A DNA stretch of 64,000 bases from Bryobacter sp964387685 (GTDB lineage: Bacteria > Acidobacteriota > Terriglobia > Bryobacterales > Bryobacteraceae), in assembly GCA_964387685.1 (NCBI GenBank), contig CAYLXK010000001.1, positions 434,001-498,000 of the forward strand. The letters are read 5' to 3'. Under the pieces are notes generated by a model, which made no database searches, was not told where the DNA came from, and saw only the letters and a list, made by a program, of their open reading frames with translations. The translations under genes were made by a program, and so were the position numbers. Shown piece by piece: positions 24,737 to 34,464 of the stretch (the stretch's first letter is position 1; each line of letters begins with the position of its first letter).

Positions 24737-26611
24737 ATGCGTCAGTTTTGGATTTGGATCGCGTTTGCGATTGCCGTGCAAGGCCAAGGGCAGGGGCAAG
24801 GGCTCGAATACGTCAAGGCCAATTACACGAAGTACGAGTACCGCGTCGCGATGCGGGACGGCAAGAAACTTTTCACCTCTGTCTATGTCCCCAAGGACCA
24901 ATCCAAACCATACCCAATCCTCCTGAACCGCACCCCTTACAGCGTCGCTCCCTATGGTGCGGATCAATACAAGTCCGACATCGCCCCTAGCGCCCTGATG
25001 GCGAAGGAGGGCTTTATCGTCGCCTACCAGGATGTGCGCGGCCGCAACTGGAGCGAAGGCGACTTCATCAACATGACTCCGCATAAGCCTAAGAAGAGCG
25101 GCCCGCAGGACATCGATGAATCCACCGACACTTACGACACGATTGATTGGCTGGTCAAGAATATCGCGGGCAACAATGGCCGGGTCGCCACTTGGGGCAT
25201 CTCTTATCCGGGCTTTTATACGGCCGCCGGCATGATTGACGCCCACCCAGCGCATAAGCTCGCGAGCCCGCAGGCGCCCATTACAGACTGGTTCACCGGC
25301 GACGATTTTCACCACAATGGCGCACTCTATCTTCCGCACGGTTTCAATTTTCTGATCGCATTCGGCCAGCCGCGTCCCGAACCCACCTACCAACGGCGGG
25401 ACCCCTTCGACCACAAGACGCCCGACGGCTACAAGTTTTTTCTGGAGCTAGGTCCGCTTTATAACGCCAATGAACGCTATATGAAGAACAACGTCGCTTT
25501 CTGGAACGACATCATGAAACACCCCAACTACGACGAGTTCTGGCAAGCCCGCAATCTGCGTCCGCACCTGAAAAACATCCAGCCGGAGGTGCTCACCATC
25601 GGCGGCTGGTTCGACGCTGAGAATCTATACGGGGCTTTACAGGTCTTCAAGAATGTGGAGAAGCAAGGTTTCGCGAAATCCAACCGTCTGGTGATGGGTC
25701 CCTGGTATCACGGCGAATGGGCGCGGGGCGAAGGCAAACAACTAGGCGATATCCCTTTTAACGCGAAAACGGCCGATTGGTACCGCGAGAACGTCGAAGT
25801 TCCCTATTTCAAGCACGTACTAAAAGATGGCCCGGACCCCAAACTGGCCAAGGCTACCGTCTTTGAATCCGGCTCCAATGTTTGGCGCAAGTATCAAAGC
25901 TGGCCGCCTGCCGGCGTGCAGTCAAAAACCTTGTACTTTCATGCCAACGGCAAGCTAAGTTTTGAAGCGCCCACCGCTATCGGCGAGGCTTTCGACGAAT
26001 TCCCCAGCGATCCATCCAAACCCGTTCCCTACATTCCCCAGGTCTCCAACCGCATGACCCGTGAACACATGGTGATGGACCAGCGCCACGCTTCCACTCG
26101 CCCCGATGTTCTGACCTACGTCAGCGACGTGCTCGAGGATGATCTCGTCCTCGCCGGCCAGGTGGCGCCCCAGGTCTTTTTCTCCACCACGGGCACCGAC
26201 GCCGACGTGGTCGTTAAGTTAATCGACGTATTCCCCAATGATTTTCCCGACCCGGAACCCAATCCCGCCGGTGTGCGCATGGGCAACTACCAGATGATGG
26301 TGCGTGGGGATATCTTTCGGGCTCGCTTCCGGGACAGTTTCACCACGCCCAAGGCCTTTACGCCGGGCAAGCCCGAGAAGGTCGCCTGGAACCTGCCGGA
26401 CGTCAATCACTGCTTCCGCCGCGGGCATCGCGTTATGGTCCAGGTCCAATCCTCCTGGTTTCCAATTGCGGACCGCAATCCCCAGAAGTTTGTTCCAAAC
26501 ATCAACGAAGCGCGGGAGGCGGATTTTCAAAAGTCGACGCATCGCGTCTGGCGTAGTGCCAGCCTGCCGAGCCATCTCAAGGTGGACGTCTTGCCCGCTC
26601 CGCTAAACTAA
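24737..26611 (+). CDS. Secreted CocE/NonD-type S15 hydrolase
   Basis: 624 residues. A signal peptide (1-16) is followed by a curious GQ-rich stretch (residues 15-22). The alpha/beta-hydrolase domain carries YQDVRGRNWSEG, the nucleophile elbow GISYPG, the acid region IGGWFDAENLYGAL and a His in MGPWYHGEW; the C-terminal jelly-roll domain (about 410-624) includes DVLTYVSDVLEDDLVLAG and the closing region with FRRGHRVMVQV. The family hydrolyses acyl esters or X-Pro peptides. Secretion suggests scavenging of peptides or esters. The cysS gene follows after 9 bp. Confidence 0.9.
   Translation: MRQFWIWIAFAIAVQGQGQGQGLEYVKANYTKYEYRVAMRDGKKLFTSVYVPKDQSKPYPILLNRTPYSVAPYGADQYKSDIAPSALMAKEGFIVAYQDVRGRNWSEGDFINMTPHKPKKSGPQDIDESTDTYDTIDWLVKNIAGNNGRVATWGISYPGFYTAAGMIDAHPAHKLASPQAPITDWFTGDDFHHNGALYLPHGFNFLIAFGQPRPEPTYQRRDPFDHKTPDGYKFFLELGPLYNANERYMKNNVAFWNDIMKHPNYDEFWQARNLRPHLKNIQPEVLTIGGWFDAENLYGALQVFKNVEKQGFAKSNRLVMGPWYHGEWARGEGKQLGDIPFNAKTADWYRENVEVPYFKHVLKDGPDPKLAKATVFESGSNVWRKYQSWPPAGVQSKTLYFHANGKLSFEAPTAIGEAFDEFPSDPSKPVPYIPQVSNRMTREHMVMDQRHASTRPDVLTYVSDVLEDDLVLAGQVAPQVFFSTTGTDADVVVKLIDVFPNDFPDPEPNPAGVRMGNYQMMVRGDIFRARFRDSFTTPKAFTPGKPEKVAWNLPDVNHCFRRGHRVMVQVQSSWFPIADRNPQKFVPNINEAREADFQKSTHRVWRSASLPSHLKVDVLPAPLN
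24779..24802 (+). repeat. Four imperfect hexanucleotide units in the S15 gene
   Basis: CAAGGC CAAGGG CAGGGG CAAGGG encodes four Gln-Gly pairs right at the predicted signal-peptide cleavage region. Such short tandem units can change copy number by slippage without a frameshift. Confidence 0.6.
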
Positions 26612-26620
26612 TGAGATTCA

Positions 26621-28021
26621 ATGGCTGTTCGCCTCTTTAATACCCTTAGTCTCCAGGTTGAAGATTTCGCTCCCGCCGACGGCCAAACGGTCCGCATGTA
26701 TTCTTGCGGTCCCACGGTCTACAACTACGCCCACATCGGCAACCTGCGCACCTTTACCTTCAACGACACCCTTCGCCGTTGGCTAAAGTACCGCGGCTTC
26801 CATTTGCAGCACGTGATGAATATCACCGACGTTGAGGACAAGATCATTCGCAAGTCCATGGAATTGGGCATTCCCATGGGCGAGTACACGCGCAAATACG
26901 AGGCATTTTTCCTGGAAGATCTGGCGACGATGCGGATGGAGAGCCCGGAACAGATCGTCCGGGCCACCGAGCATATTCCGGAGATGATTGATCTGATCGG
27001 GCGCTTGGCGGACAACGGCATGACCTATTCCTCCGACGGCAGCGTCTACTTTCGCATTGCGAAGTTCCCCGCTTATGGAAAGCTCTCGCACAATGATTTC
27101 AGTGGCATTCAGGCCGGCGCGCGAGTGGACGTGGATGAATACGACAAGGACGACGCCCGGGACTTCGTTCTCTGGAAAGAACGTAAGGGCGAAGAGCCTT
27201 TCTGGGAGTCACCTTACGGAAAAGGCCGCCCGGGCTGGCACATTGAATGCTCGGCCATGGCTATGAAATACCTCGGCGAGACGCTGGACATCCATACCGG
27301 CGGCATCGACCTCGCGTTTCCGCATCACGAGAATGAAATCGCGCAAAGCGAAGGCGCCACCGGCCGTCCCTTTGCCCGCTTCTGGATTCACTGTGAGCAT
27401 TTGAATGTCGACATGCAGAAAATGTCGAAGTCTCTTGGCAACATTTATACGCTGCGGGAATTGGTGGAAATGGGCCATGCGCCCGAGGCCTTGCGCTTCG
27501 TCCTTATGAGCGTGCCATACCGCAAGAAGCTCAACTTTACTTTGGAATCGCTGGCGGGCGCGCAATCCTCCATAGACCGGCTGCGCAATTACAAACTCCG
27601 TCTTGAAACCGGCAAACTGCTGCCGGGCGAAAACGCCGGAGCCGCCCAACTCGCCGTGGCCGCCCTTGCGAAGTTCGAAGCCGCCCTCGACGACGACTTG
27701 AACACCGCCGAGGCGCTCGCGGCGGTCTTCGAGTTTGTCCGCGACACCAATACGCTCCTGGATCAAGGGGAATTCCGCGCTGGCAACCAAGCCGCCGCGC
27801 TCGATCTGCTCACTCGCTTTGATCGCATCTTCGACGTTCTAAAGCCCACGCTCGCCGCCAACGCCTTAGATGACGAGAGCATCGATACCTTGATCTCGGA
27901 ACGCGCCGCCGCTAAAAAAGCCAAGCAGTTCGCGCGCGCCGACGAGATTCGCAACCAGTTGCTCGAAGCGGGCGTCGTTCTCGAAGACACCAAGGACGGG
28001 GTCCGCTGGAAGCGGAAATAA
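26621..28021 (+). CDS. cysS: Cysteinyl-tRNA synthetase
   Basis: 466 residues, full length. It charges tRNA-Cys in the cytoplasm. Signatures: CGPTVYNYAHIGN (zinc Cys and HIGH motif, about residues 28-40), the zinc-binding GWHIECSAMA, FPHHENEIAQSE, and the KMSKS loop MQKMSKSLGN. The C-terminal anticodon-binding helices run from about 340. It lies 7 bp before the transsulfuration gene, suggesting a cysteine/methionine-related transcription unit. No SAM or T-box leader is present; the upstream gap is only 9 bp. Confidence 0.97.
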   Translation: MAVRLFNTLSLQVEDFAPADGQTVRMYSCGPTVYNYAHIGNLRTFTFNDTLRRWLKYRGFHLQHVMNITDVEDKIIRKSMELGIPMGEYTRKYEAFFLEDLATMRMESPEQIVRATEHIPEMIDLIGRLADNGMTYSSDGSVYFRIAKFPAYGKLSHNDFSGIQAGARVDVDEYDKDDARDFVLWKERKGEEPFWESPYGKGRPGWHIECSAMAMKYLGETLDIHTGGIDLAFPHHENEIAQSEGATGRPFARFWIHCEHLNVDMQKMSKSLGNIYTLRELVEMGHAPEALRFVLMSVPYRKKLNFTLESLAGAQSSIDRLRNYKLRLETGKLLPGENAGAAQLAVAALAKFEAALDDDLNTAEALAAVFEFVRDTNTLLDQGEFRAGNQAAALDLLTRFDRIFDVLKPTLAANALDDESIDTLISERAAAKKAKQFARADEIRNQLLEAGVVLEDTKDGVRWKRK

Positions 28022-28028
28022 CATCGCC

Positions 28029-29210
28029 ATGAACATTCATTCGAAAGCCGTTCATGCGGGGGACCGGAAGCGGAGTCCCGGCCAGCCGGTGCCGGTCACT
28101 ACGCCTATCTACGCCGCGTCGAGCTTTTTTTACGACAAGCTCGAAACGATCGACCAGGTCTTTGCTCATGAGATTCCAGGCTACGCCTACTCGCGCTATG
28201 ACAACCCCACCAATGCCGCTCTAGAGGAGGCCGCCAGCGCGCTCGAGTCAGCCGCCGGGTCTTTGGCCACCTCCTCCGGAATGAGTGCGCTTCAGATCGC
28301 CATAACCGTGGCGCTCCTGGACCGGCGCAAGCACGTGGTAGCCGCTAATCAGCTTTACGGCGCCACGGTCAAACTTCTGCAGCAGGTCTTTGAACCCTTT
28401 GGCGTTAGCGTTGCCTGGGTCGACATCACCGACCTTGGGGCTGTCGCCGATGCCATCACCACAGACAAACCCGGACTCGTACTCATGGAGTCCCTTTCCA
28501 ACCCCCTCTTGCGCGTTGGCGCCATCGACAAGGTCGCGGAAATGGCTCGTTCCGTTGGGGCCGCGCTGATTGTCGACAACACGTTCGCCACTCCATTGCT
28601 CATTCGTCCTCTCGAACTGGGGGCCCACTTCAGCGTGCATTCGGCCACGAAGTATCTGGCCGGTCATGGTGACGTAGTCGGAGGTCTCGTCTGCTGCGAC
28701 GCGGAGCATTTGGAACAGCTCCGCGGCCTATCTCGAATCTGCGGGCCTATCCTGGGGCCTTTCGAGTGTTACCTCACCATGCGGGGCATTAAGACCTTTC
28801 CCCTGCGGGTGGAACGCCAGAACCGCAACGCCGCCATAGTGGCCGACCACCTGGCACGGCACCCGCGCGTCTCGAAGGTTTACTTCCCCGGTCTGCCCGG
28901 TTTCCCCGATCAGTCGGTGGCGGATCGCCTTTTTCCGCCAGGCATGCATGGCGCAATGGTTTCCTTTGAGCTAGCTGGCGCGGAACGTCCCGATGTCTTT
29001 GCCTTCTTCGATCGGCTCCGGATGATCGTGCCCGCAACCTCTTTGGGCGACGTGCACACAATGGCCCTCTATCCCGCCATCGCTTCTCACCGCGATATAT
29101 CTCCGAAACAAAGAGTGCGCCTGGGCATCCACGACAATTTGGTACGCCTCTCGGTCGGCATCGAGGCCGCGGAAGATATCCTCTCCGACCTCAATCAAGC
29201 TCTGGGCTAA
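28029..29210 (+). CDS. Cys/Met-metabolism PLP enzyme (cystathionine gamma-synthase/lyase type)
   Basis: 393 residues of the gamma-family transsulfuration enzymes. N-terminal TPIYAASSFFYD and YAYSRYDNPTNAALE are typical; the PLP lysine lies in HSATKYLAGHGDVVGG (about residue 210), and the C-terminal substrate region has SLGDVHTMALYPAIASH. Family members make or break cystathionine, O-acetylhomoserine products or methionine; sequence inspection alone cannot choose. Its 7-bp distance from cysS supports a role in cysteine or methionine supply. Confidence 0.9.
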   Translation: MNIHSKAVHAGDRKRSPGQPVPVTTPIYAASSFFYDKLETIDQVFAHEIPGYAYSRYDNPTNAALEEAASALESAAGSLATSSGMSALQIAITVALLDRRKHVVAANQLYGATVKLLQQVFEPFGVSVAWVDITDLGAVADAITTDKPGLVLMESLSNPLLRVGAIDKVAEMARSVGAALIVDNTFATPLLIRPLELGAHFSVHSATKYLAGHGDVVGGLVCCDAEHLEQLRGLSRICGPILGPFECYLTMRGIKTFPLRVERQNRNAAIVADHLARHPRVSKVYFPGLPGFPDQSVADRLFPPGMHGAMVSFELAGAERPDVFAFFDRLRMIVPATSLGDVHTMALYPAIASHRDISPKQRVRLGIHDNLVRLSVGIEAAEDILSDLNQALG

Positions 29211-29277
29211 TCGAAACCGTAGGATTGTGCCCCTTCGCTGCTCCGTAGTCCAGCTTTCCTGGATACCATAACCGGGA

Positions 29278-31302
29278 ATGGCTCTTTACGCCGCAACCGT
29301 ATTCCTGAGCGCTTTCCTGCTCTTTCTGGTTCAGCCTCTCATCGCGAAATTGATTCTGCCCTGGTTCGGAGGATCGGCCGTCGTCTGGAATACGGCGATG
29401 CTCTTTTTTCAGGTGCTCCTGCTGGCCGGTTATGGCTATGCGCACTTTTCGATTCAGCGCCTGGATCCCAAACGGCAGTTCCGCGTGCATGCAGCCTTGC
29501 TTCTTGCGGCCGTTATCCTGGCCCCGGTGCTGCCGCCGGATTTTCTAAAGCCTTCGGGGGAACAGGCCCCCGTCGGGCCCATCCTGCTGGTCCTGCTGGT
29601 AAGCGTCGGGCTACCCTACTTCCTGCTCTCCACCTCAAGCCCGCTTCTCCAAGCTTGGTACGCTCGCACCCGAGGCGCGGCCGCGCCCTACCGCCTATTC
29701 GCCCTCTCTAATGCCGCTTCCCTGGCCGCCCTCTTGGCATACCCGATCGCCATTGAGCCCTATTTGCCGGCGCGGATTCAAGCCGTTGTCTGGCGTGGCG
29801 CCTTTGCCCTTTTTGCCCTCTTCTGCCTCTACACGGCCTGGAAAGCGTCCAAGTCCGCCCAGTCCGTTCCACAACAGGCGGATTGGAGCGAAGTTCCTCC
29901 TGCACCCTCGGCCAAAGACTACGCCATCTGGATTAGCTTCGCCGCACTGCCGTCGATGCTTTTCTTGTCTTTCACCAGCCACCTGGTACAGAACGTGGCC
30001 TCTATCCCGTTTCTTTGGGTAGTCCCGCTGTCGATGTATCTCTTGAGCTTTATCCTGGCCTTTGATTCCGAAAAACTTTACCGGCCGATGCTCTTCCGGG
30101 TTGTCACGCCCTTGGTCCTAATCGCGCTTTTGTATGGACTTTATAAGACGGACTCCGACACGAAACTGCACTACCAACTGGTGGCCGCCGCCTTAGCGCT
30201 TCTGCTTTTCTGCACCTTCTGCCACGGCGAACTGGCCAAGCGCAAACCCCATCCCAAGTTCCTCACAAGCTTCTTTCTTATGCTCTCGGTGGGAGGCGCT
30301 ATCGGCGGCTTTCTCAATTCCATCGTGGCCCCGATCGTGCTAACCGGCTATTTCGAACTCTACGTGGCGCTGTCGCTTTTTGCCTTTGCCACCCTGATGA
30401 TTCTTTACCGGCAGCATTGGCTCACCGACGTTTTGTTCACCGCCGCCAGCGTCTGCGCCTTGGCTCTCGCCTATACCCAGTACCAAGCCAATGCCAACAA
30501 CTCCCGCGTGATGATCCGCAACTTCTATGGCTCCCTGCGCGTGCAGGATTCCACCGACGGCGCGGACAAGGATTCCTATACTCGCACCTTGATCCACGGC
30601 ACCATCAATCATGGGCTCCAGTTCCTCAGCGACGAACGCTATCTCCTTCCCACTACCTACTACGGCCCGAACTCCGGCGCGGGGCTCGCCATTGCCAATT
30701 CTTGGCACATGAATCACCGCGTTGCGGTCATTGGCCTCGGCACCGGCACCCTCACTTCTTACGCCCGCAAAGGCGACTACTACCGCGTCTACGAAATTAA
30801 TCCCATGGTTCTCGACGTCGCCCGCAGCGAATTCCGCTTCCTGAAGGGATGCCGGGGCACTTGTGAGGTGGTGCTTGGGGACGCCCGTGTTTCGATGGAA
30901 CGAGAGCCCCCTCAGAACTTCGATGTCATTGCCGTGGACGCCTTCTCGGGGGACTCTATCCCCGTTCACCTACTCACCAAAGAAGCTTTCGAGCTCTATT
31001 TTCGCCACCTTCGCAAAGACGGCATCCTGTGCGTTCACATCTCCAACAAGCACCTGCAATTGGGGCCTGTCGTCGAGCGCGTTGCCAAATCGCTTGGGCT
31101 CATCACCCTCGAAGTCGACAACGAGCCCATCGAAGAAGCCCAGGTCTTTGAGAGCGATTGGGTCTTGGTAGCCCGTCCGGGAATATCCGCGATCGAAACG
31201 CCACTGGTTCGTAGCGCCGGCGCTCCGGTCGCTGAGCGCCCCGACCTCCGCGTCTGGACCGACGACTACTCCAACCTCTTTCAGATCTGGAAGCGGGAAT
31301 AG
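29278..31302 (+). CDS. MFS-like membrane domain fused to a spermidine-synthase-like domain
   Basis: 674 residues. The first ~400 form about ten to twelve transmembrane helices. The C-terminal part (about 470-674) is a Rossmann methyltransferase/aminopropyltransferase-like domain: VAVIGLGTGTLTSYA (nucleotide loop), YEINPMVLDVA, LGDARVSM and VDAFSGDSIPVHLLT. Such fusions are widespread in bacteria and usually annotated as fused MFS/spermidine synthase; polyamine synthesis is not established for them. It stands alone, 67 bp after the PLP enzyme and convergent with the FAD oxidoreductase. Confidence 0.88.
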   Translation: MALYAATVFLSAFLLFLVQPLIAKLILPWFGGSAVVWNTAMLFFQVLLLAGYGYAHFSIQRLDPKRQFRVHAALLLAAVILAPVLPPDFLKPSGEQAPVGPILLVLLVSVGLPYFLLSTSSPLLQAWYARTRGAAAPYRLFALSNAASLAALLAYPIAIEPYLPARIQAVVWRGAFALFALFCLYTAWKASKSAQSVPQQADWSEVPPAPSAKDYAIWISFAALPSMLFLSFTSHLVQNVASIPFLWVVPLSMYLLSFILAFDSEKLYRPMLFRVVTPLVLIALLYGLYKTDSDTKLHYQLVAAALALLLFCTFCHGELAKRKPHPKFLTSFFLMLSVGGAIGGFLNSIVAPIVLTGYFELYVALSLFAFATLMILYRQHWLTDVLFTAASVCALALAYTQYQANANNSRVMIRNFYGSLRVQDSTDGADKDSYTRTLIHGTINHGLQFLSDERYLLPTTYYGPNSGAGLAIANSWHMNHRVAVIGLGTGTLTSYARKGDYYRVYEINPMVLDVARSEFRFLKGCRGTCEVVLGDARVSMEREPPQNFDVIAVDAFSGDSIPVHLLTKEAFELYFRHLRKDGILCVHISNKHLQLGPVVERVAKSLGLITLEVDNEPIEEAQVFESDWVLVARPGISAIETPLVRSAGAPVAERPDLRVWTDDYSNLFQIWKRE

Positions 31303-31321
31303 CATCAACCCGGCGAAGGCC

Positions 31322-32971
31322 CTAGTTTGCCGGCGCTTTGTACTCGAGCACCTGCCCGTCGGCCAGCAACCTGGACCGCAGCTTTTCGTAAGGCACGTCC
31401 TGCACGTCGATCTTCGAGTCGATCGCCATGGCCGCGGCCGTCGCCGCACTTTGGCCCAGAATCATAAAGACCGGTTCCATGCGGATCGACCCATAAGCGA
31501 TGTGCGTACTGGACAGACAGACCGGTACGAAGAGATTTCCCGCCTGGCCCTTCTTCGGAACCAGCGAACCATAAGAAATCTGGTACGGCCCATTGGTTGA
31601 AACGCCAATGTCCCCCTCGTTCTGTACATAGCCCTCGGGCGTAATGTAGCGTTGGATATTGTGCGAATCGATCCCATAGGAACCCATGCCGACGGATTCC
31701 GGAGTCGGCCTCTTCTTCGTCAGCTCGTTCTCGGTCATAACGTACTTGCCGATCATCCTGCGCGCCTCCCGAACATACAACTGGTGCGGCCAGTTTCCGT
31801 TATCCGTAAATTCGTCTTTCGCTAGTCCCCATTGCGCCATCGCCGTGCGGACGTCCTCCGGTACCCGGGGGTCGTTGGCGATAAAGTACAGCCAGCCTTT
31901 CTGATAGTTTTCGTGTTCTTTCCAGATCGCCTGGCGCCGTTCATAGCTGGCGTCCGGATAATCGTAGTTCCGCCCGATGTTGTCCGTGCTGAAGGGCCCG
32001 TGATTATTCGTATCCGTCTTTGCGTTCGGGATCATGTCGAATTTGGCAAAGGTTTCTCGCCAGCCTGCGGCAAACACGCGCAGCAGTAGCTCGTATTCTT
32101 TAGGGTCGTAGCCCTCGGGCTTGGGGAAGGGAAGCCGATTCTCGGTATGCTGCGTCAGGCACATCCGGAAGCAATAGGCCTGCACCTTGTTATCGGCCTC
32201 GCCATACTTTCCAGGGTCGGCCGTGCTCACTCGCGCTAACACCCCGCTCTTGGGGTCGCCCGGTATCACATAAGGCGATATAGGCATCTTTACGGCCCCG
32301 AAATGATGCCGGTGATGCAACACGCCCGTCTGCACTCCGTTCCACTTTTCGTCGTACTGGCTCATCGCCTCGCGTCCCACGTGGTAGCTCACGCCCGCCG
32401 CCGCCATCAAATCGCCCTCGTAGGTTGCGTCGATGAACATCTGGCCTTCGTAGCGGTCCCCATTCAGCATCGTAATCGACGTGATCCGCCCATTTTGCAT
32501 CTTTACGCCGTTCTTCCGTTCTAGCCACACGTTCCGGTAAATCGGGATTTTGTGTTCGGCCACCCACGTCTCGAAGGTCTTTTCGGCCACCCCCGGTTCA
32601 AAAATCCACATGGTGCGGTTCACGCTGTCCAACGCCACCGTACCCTGTCCCTTATTGCCGAATTGTTCTCGCTTCTGCCACTTCCAGGCCTCGGGCTTTT
32701 CGTAGTGCTGCCAGACGCGATGGTAAAACTCGCGCGCGAGGCCTCCGATTACAGCCTTATTTCCGGAATCTGTAAAGCCCAATCCGCCGGCGGTCAATCC
32801 TCCGAGATGCTTCTCCGGGCACACCACAATGGGAGATTTGCCTAACTTCTTCGTCTGAATAGCCGCCGTGATTGCACCGGACGTGCAACCGTAAATCACC
32901 ACATCGGCTTTGCGCGTGGCCGCCTGCGTAGCGATGGCCAAAGCCATCCATCCCATAAGTACTCGAAACAT
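31322..32971 (-). CDS. Secreted FAD-dependent oxidoreductase
   Basis: 549 residues. A signal peptide (about 1-18) precedes a Rossmann FAD-binding segment DVVIYGCTSGAITAAIQ (variant GxxSGA loop) and PEKHLGGLTAGGLGFTD. MFIDATYEGDLMAAAGVSYHVGREA and a late GQSAATAAAMAID close the FAD site. This matches the FAD-dependent oxidoreductase family common in Planctomycetes and Acidobacteria, often near carbohydrate genes; the substrate is unknown. The promoter would lie in the 52 bp before tRNA-Pro, which is on the opposite strand. Confidence 0.88.
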   Translation of the reverse strand: MFRVLMGWMALAIATQAATRKADVVIYGCTSGAITAAIQTKKLGKSPIVVCPEKHLGGLTAGGLGFTDSGNKAVIGGLAREFYHRVWQHYEKPEAWKWQKREQFGNKGQGTVALDSVNRTMWIFEPGVAEKTFETWVAEHKIPIYRNVWLERKNGVKMQNGRITSITMLNGDRYEGQMFIDATYEGDLMAAAGVSYHVGREAMSQYDEKWNGVQTGVLHHRHHFGAVKMPISPYVIPGDPKSGVLARVSTADPGKYGEADNKVQAYCFRMCLTQHTENRLPFPKPEGYDPKEYELLLRVFAAGWRETFAKFDMIPNAKTDTNNHGPFSTDNIGRNYDYPDASYERRQAIWKEHENYQKGWLYFIANDPRVPEDVRTAMAQWGLAKDEFTDNGNWPHQLYVREARRMIGKYVMTENELTKKRPTPESVGMGSYGIDSHNIQRYITPEGYVQNEGDIGVSTNGPYQISYGSLVPKKGQAGNLFVPVCLSSTHIAYGSIRMEPVFMILGQSAATAAAMAIDSKIDVQDVPYEKLRSRLLADGQVLEYKAPAN

Positions 32972-33023
32972 AAAGAGATTCTATGCCACGCCGATTCGCT
33001 ATCCTGAAGGAGCCAGTAGATGT

Positions 33024-33100
33024 CGGGGCGTAGCGCAGCCTGGTAGCGCACCTGCCTTGGGCGCAGGGGGTCGCGAGTTCAAATCCCGCCGCCCCGACCA
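33024..33100 (+). tRNA. tRNA-Pro (anticodon TGG)
   Basis: 77 bases with encoded CCA. The acceptor stem CGGGGCG/CGCCCCG pairs perfectly, the anticodon stem is CCTGC/GCAGG with loop CTTGGGC (TGG), and the T arm is GAGTTCAAATC. The final A abuts the convergent xseA stop codon with no spacer. Confidence 0.97.
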
Positions 33101-34447
33101 TCAATTCCCTTTGGCCGTGGCTTCGATCGTACCTTTGGCTACTTCGATCCGCAGCTTCGCCCGAGCTTTTACGTCCGCTGCATCCCGCACCGGCCTTCCC
33201 TTGGCATCCCGAACGATCGCAAACCCTCTCTCCAGTGTCGCTTTCGGGCTCAACATCGCTAGTTGCGCGGCTACCACCCCAAATCGCAAATGCGTCGCCG
33301 CCAGCCTCAAATCCATCGAGTTTTGGATCAGCGCGCTAAAGTATTCCCATCTTTTGGCCATTTGTGCAATCCGGCGGCTCGGCTCGCACTCCCGCAATCG
33401 ATTTGCCAGTCGCTCCAAATCCGCGTCTGTCTCCGCGGTTTTCTTTCGAAGCGCTCCCTGCATTGCGGCCTCGGCATCGTCGGTTCTTTGCAATTGCTGG
33501 TTGATCTTCCGCTGCAGCAAGGCCTGAGGCCGGTCGACTCCCAAACGCAGCGCCACCTGCCGCAAAACTGCCAGCTTGTATTGCATCGACCGCTCAAGGC
33601 TTCTCTCTAATGTGTCAATCCGCTCCAATACGCTTGCCAGCGCTGGCGCCACTAATTCCGCGGCGGCCGAAGGCGTCGGCGCTCGCAGGTCTGCTACAAA
33701 GTCCGCGATCGTGAAATCCGTTTCGTGGCCTACGGCTGAAATCACCGGCACGCTCGACGCCGCAATCGCGCGCGCTACCGCCTCTTCATTGAAAGTCCAC
33801 AAATCTTCTAGCGACCCGCCTCCCCGCGCCACAATTACAACGTCCGCCCATCCGGTCTCGGAAAAATACGCGAGTCCTTCGCAGACCTGCTCTGTGCTGC
33901 CCGTCCCCTGTACCAGCGCCGGGTAGACGCGAATCTCGAGCCCCGGTGACCGCCTCTCCAGTACGTTCAACATGTCCTGAATCACCGCCCCCGTCGGGGA
34001 CGTCACAATACCGATTCGCCGCGCATAGCGCGGTAGCGCTTTCTTCCGCGCTTGCTCAAACAAACCCTCTGCCGCTAGTTTCCGCTTAAGATCTTCAAAG
34101 GCCTGCTGGAGGGCTCCCGCGCCGACGGGTTCCATATGCTCGATTAGGAATTGGTACGCTCCCCGCGGTTCGTATACGTCGATTGCCCCGCGCGCCTCCA
34201 CCAGCAACCCGTCACGCACGGGAAACTTCAACAGGCGCGCGCTCTGCCGGTACAGAACCGACGGCAAAACCGTATCTTCCTCTTTCAGGTTGAAATACAG
34301 ATGCCCGCTGGCTGCGCTTTTCAAGCCCGAAATCTCCCCACGCACGATCAAATTGCCGTACTGCTCCCGCAGCGTCCGCCGCAGCCGCGCCGTCACCTGC
34401 TTCACCGTTAAGGTCTCTGCCTGGAAGCTCAGACTGAACTGGTTCAT
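33101..34447 (-). CDS. xseA: Exodeoxyribonuclease VII large subunit
   Basis: 448 residues. An N-terminal OB fold with LYFNLKEED (about 12-105) precedes the catalytic domain: RIGIVTSPTGAVIQDML, VVIVARGGGSLEDLW and SAVGHETDFTIADFVADLRAPTPS. A coiled-coil region (about 280-390) and a short C-terminal beta domain (LERGFAIVRD) follow. With XseB it degrades single-stranded DNA to oligonucleotides. No xseB is adjacent; the start is 17 bp from the divergent DegT gene, and the stop touches tRNA-Pro. Confidence 0.95.
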   Translation of the reverse strand: MNQFSLSFQAETLTVKQVTARLRRTLREQYGNLIVRGEISGLKSAASGHLYFNLKEEDTVLPSVLYRQSARLLKFPVRDGLLVEARGAIDVYEPRGAYQFLIEHMEPVGAGALQQAFEDLKRKLAAEGLFEQARKKALPRYARRIGIVTSPTGAVIQDMLNVLERRSPGLEIRVYPALVQGTGSTEQVCEGLAYFSETGWADVVIVARGGGSLEDLWTFNEEAVARAIAASSVPVISAVGHETDFTIADFVADLRAPTPSAAAELVAPALASVLERIDTLERSLERSMQYKLAVLRQVALRLGVDRPQALLQRKINQQLQRTDDAEAAMQGALRKKTAETDADLERLANRLRECEPSRRIAQMAKRWEYFSALIQNSMDLRLAATHLRFGVVAAQLAMLSPKATLERGFAIVRDAKGRPVRDAADVKARAKLRIEVAKGTIEATAKGN

Positions 34448-34464
34448 TTACCATCAAGGTTAAG

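Noticed and set aside
28022..28028. SAM riboswitch before the transsulfuration gene
   Set aside because: Only 7 bases separate it from cysS, and no riboswitch-like sequence precedes cysS.
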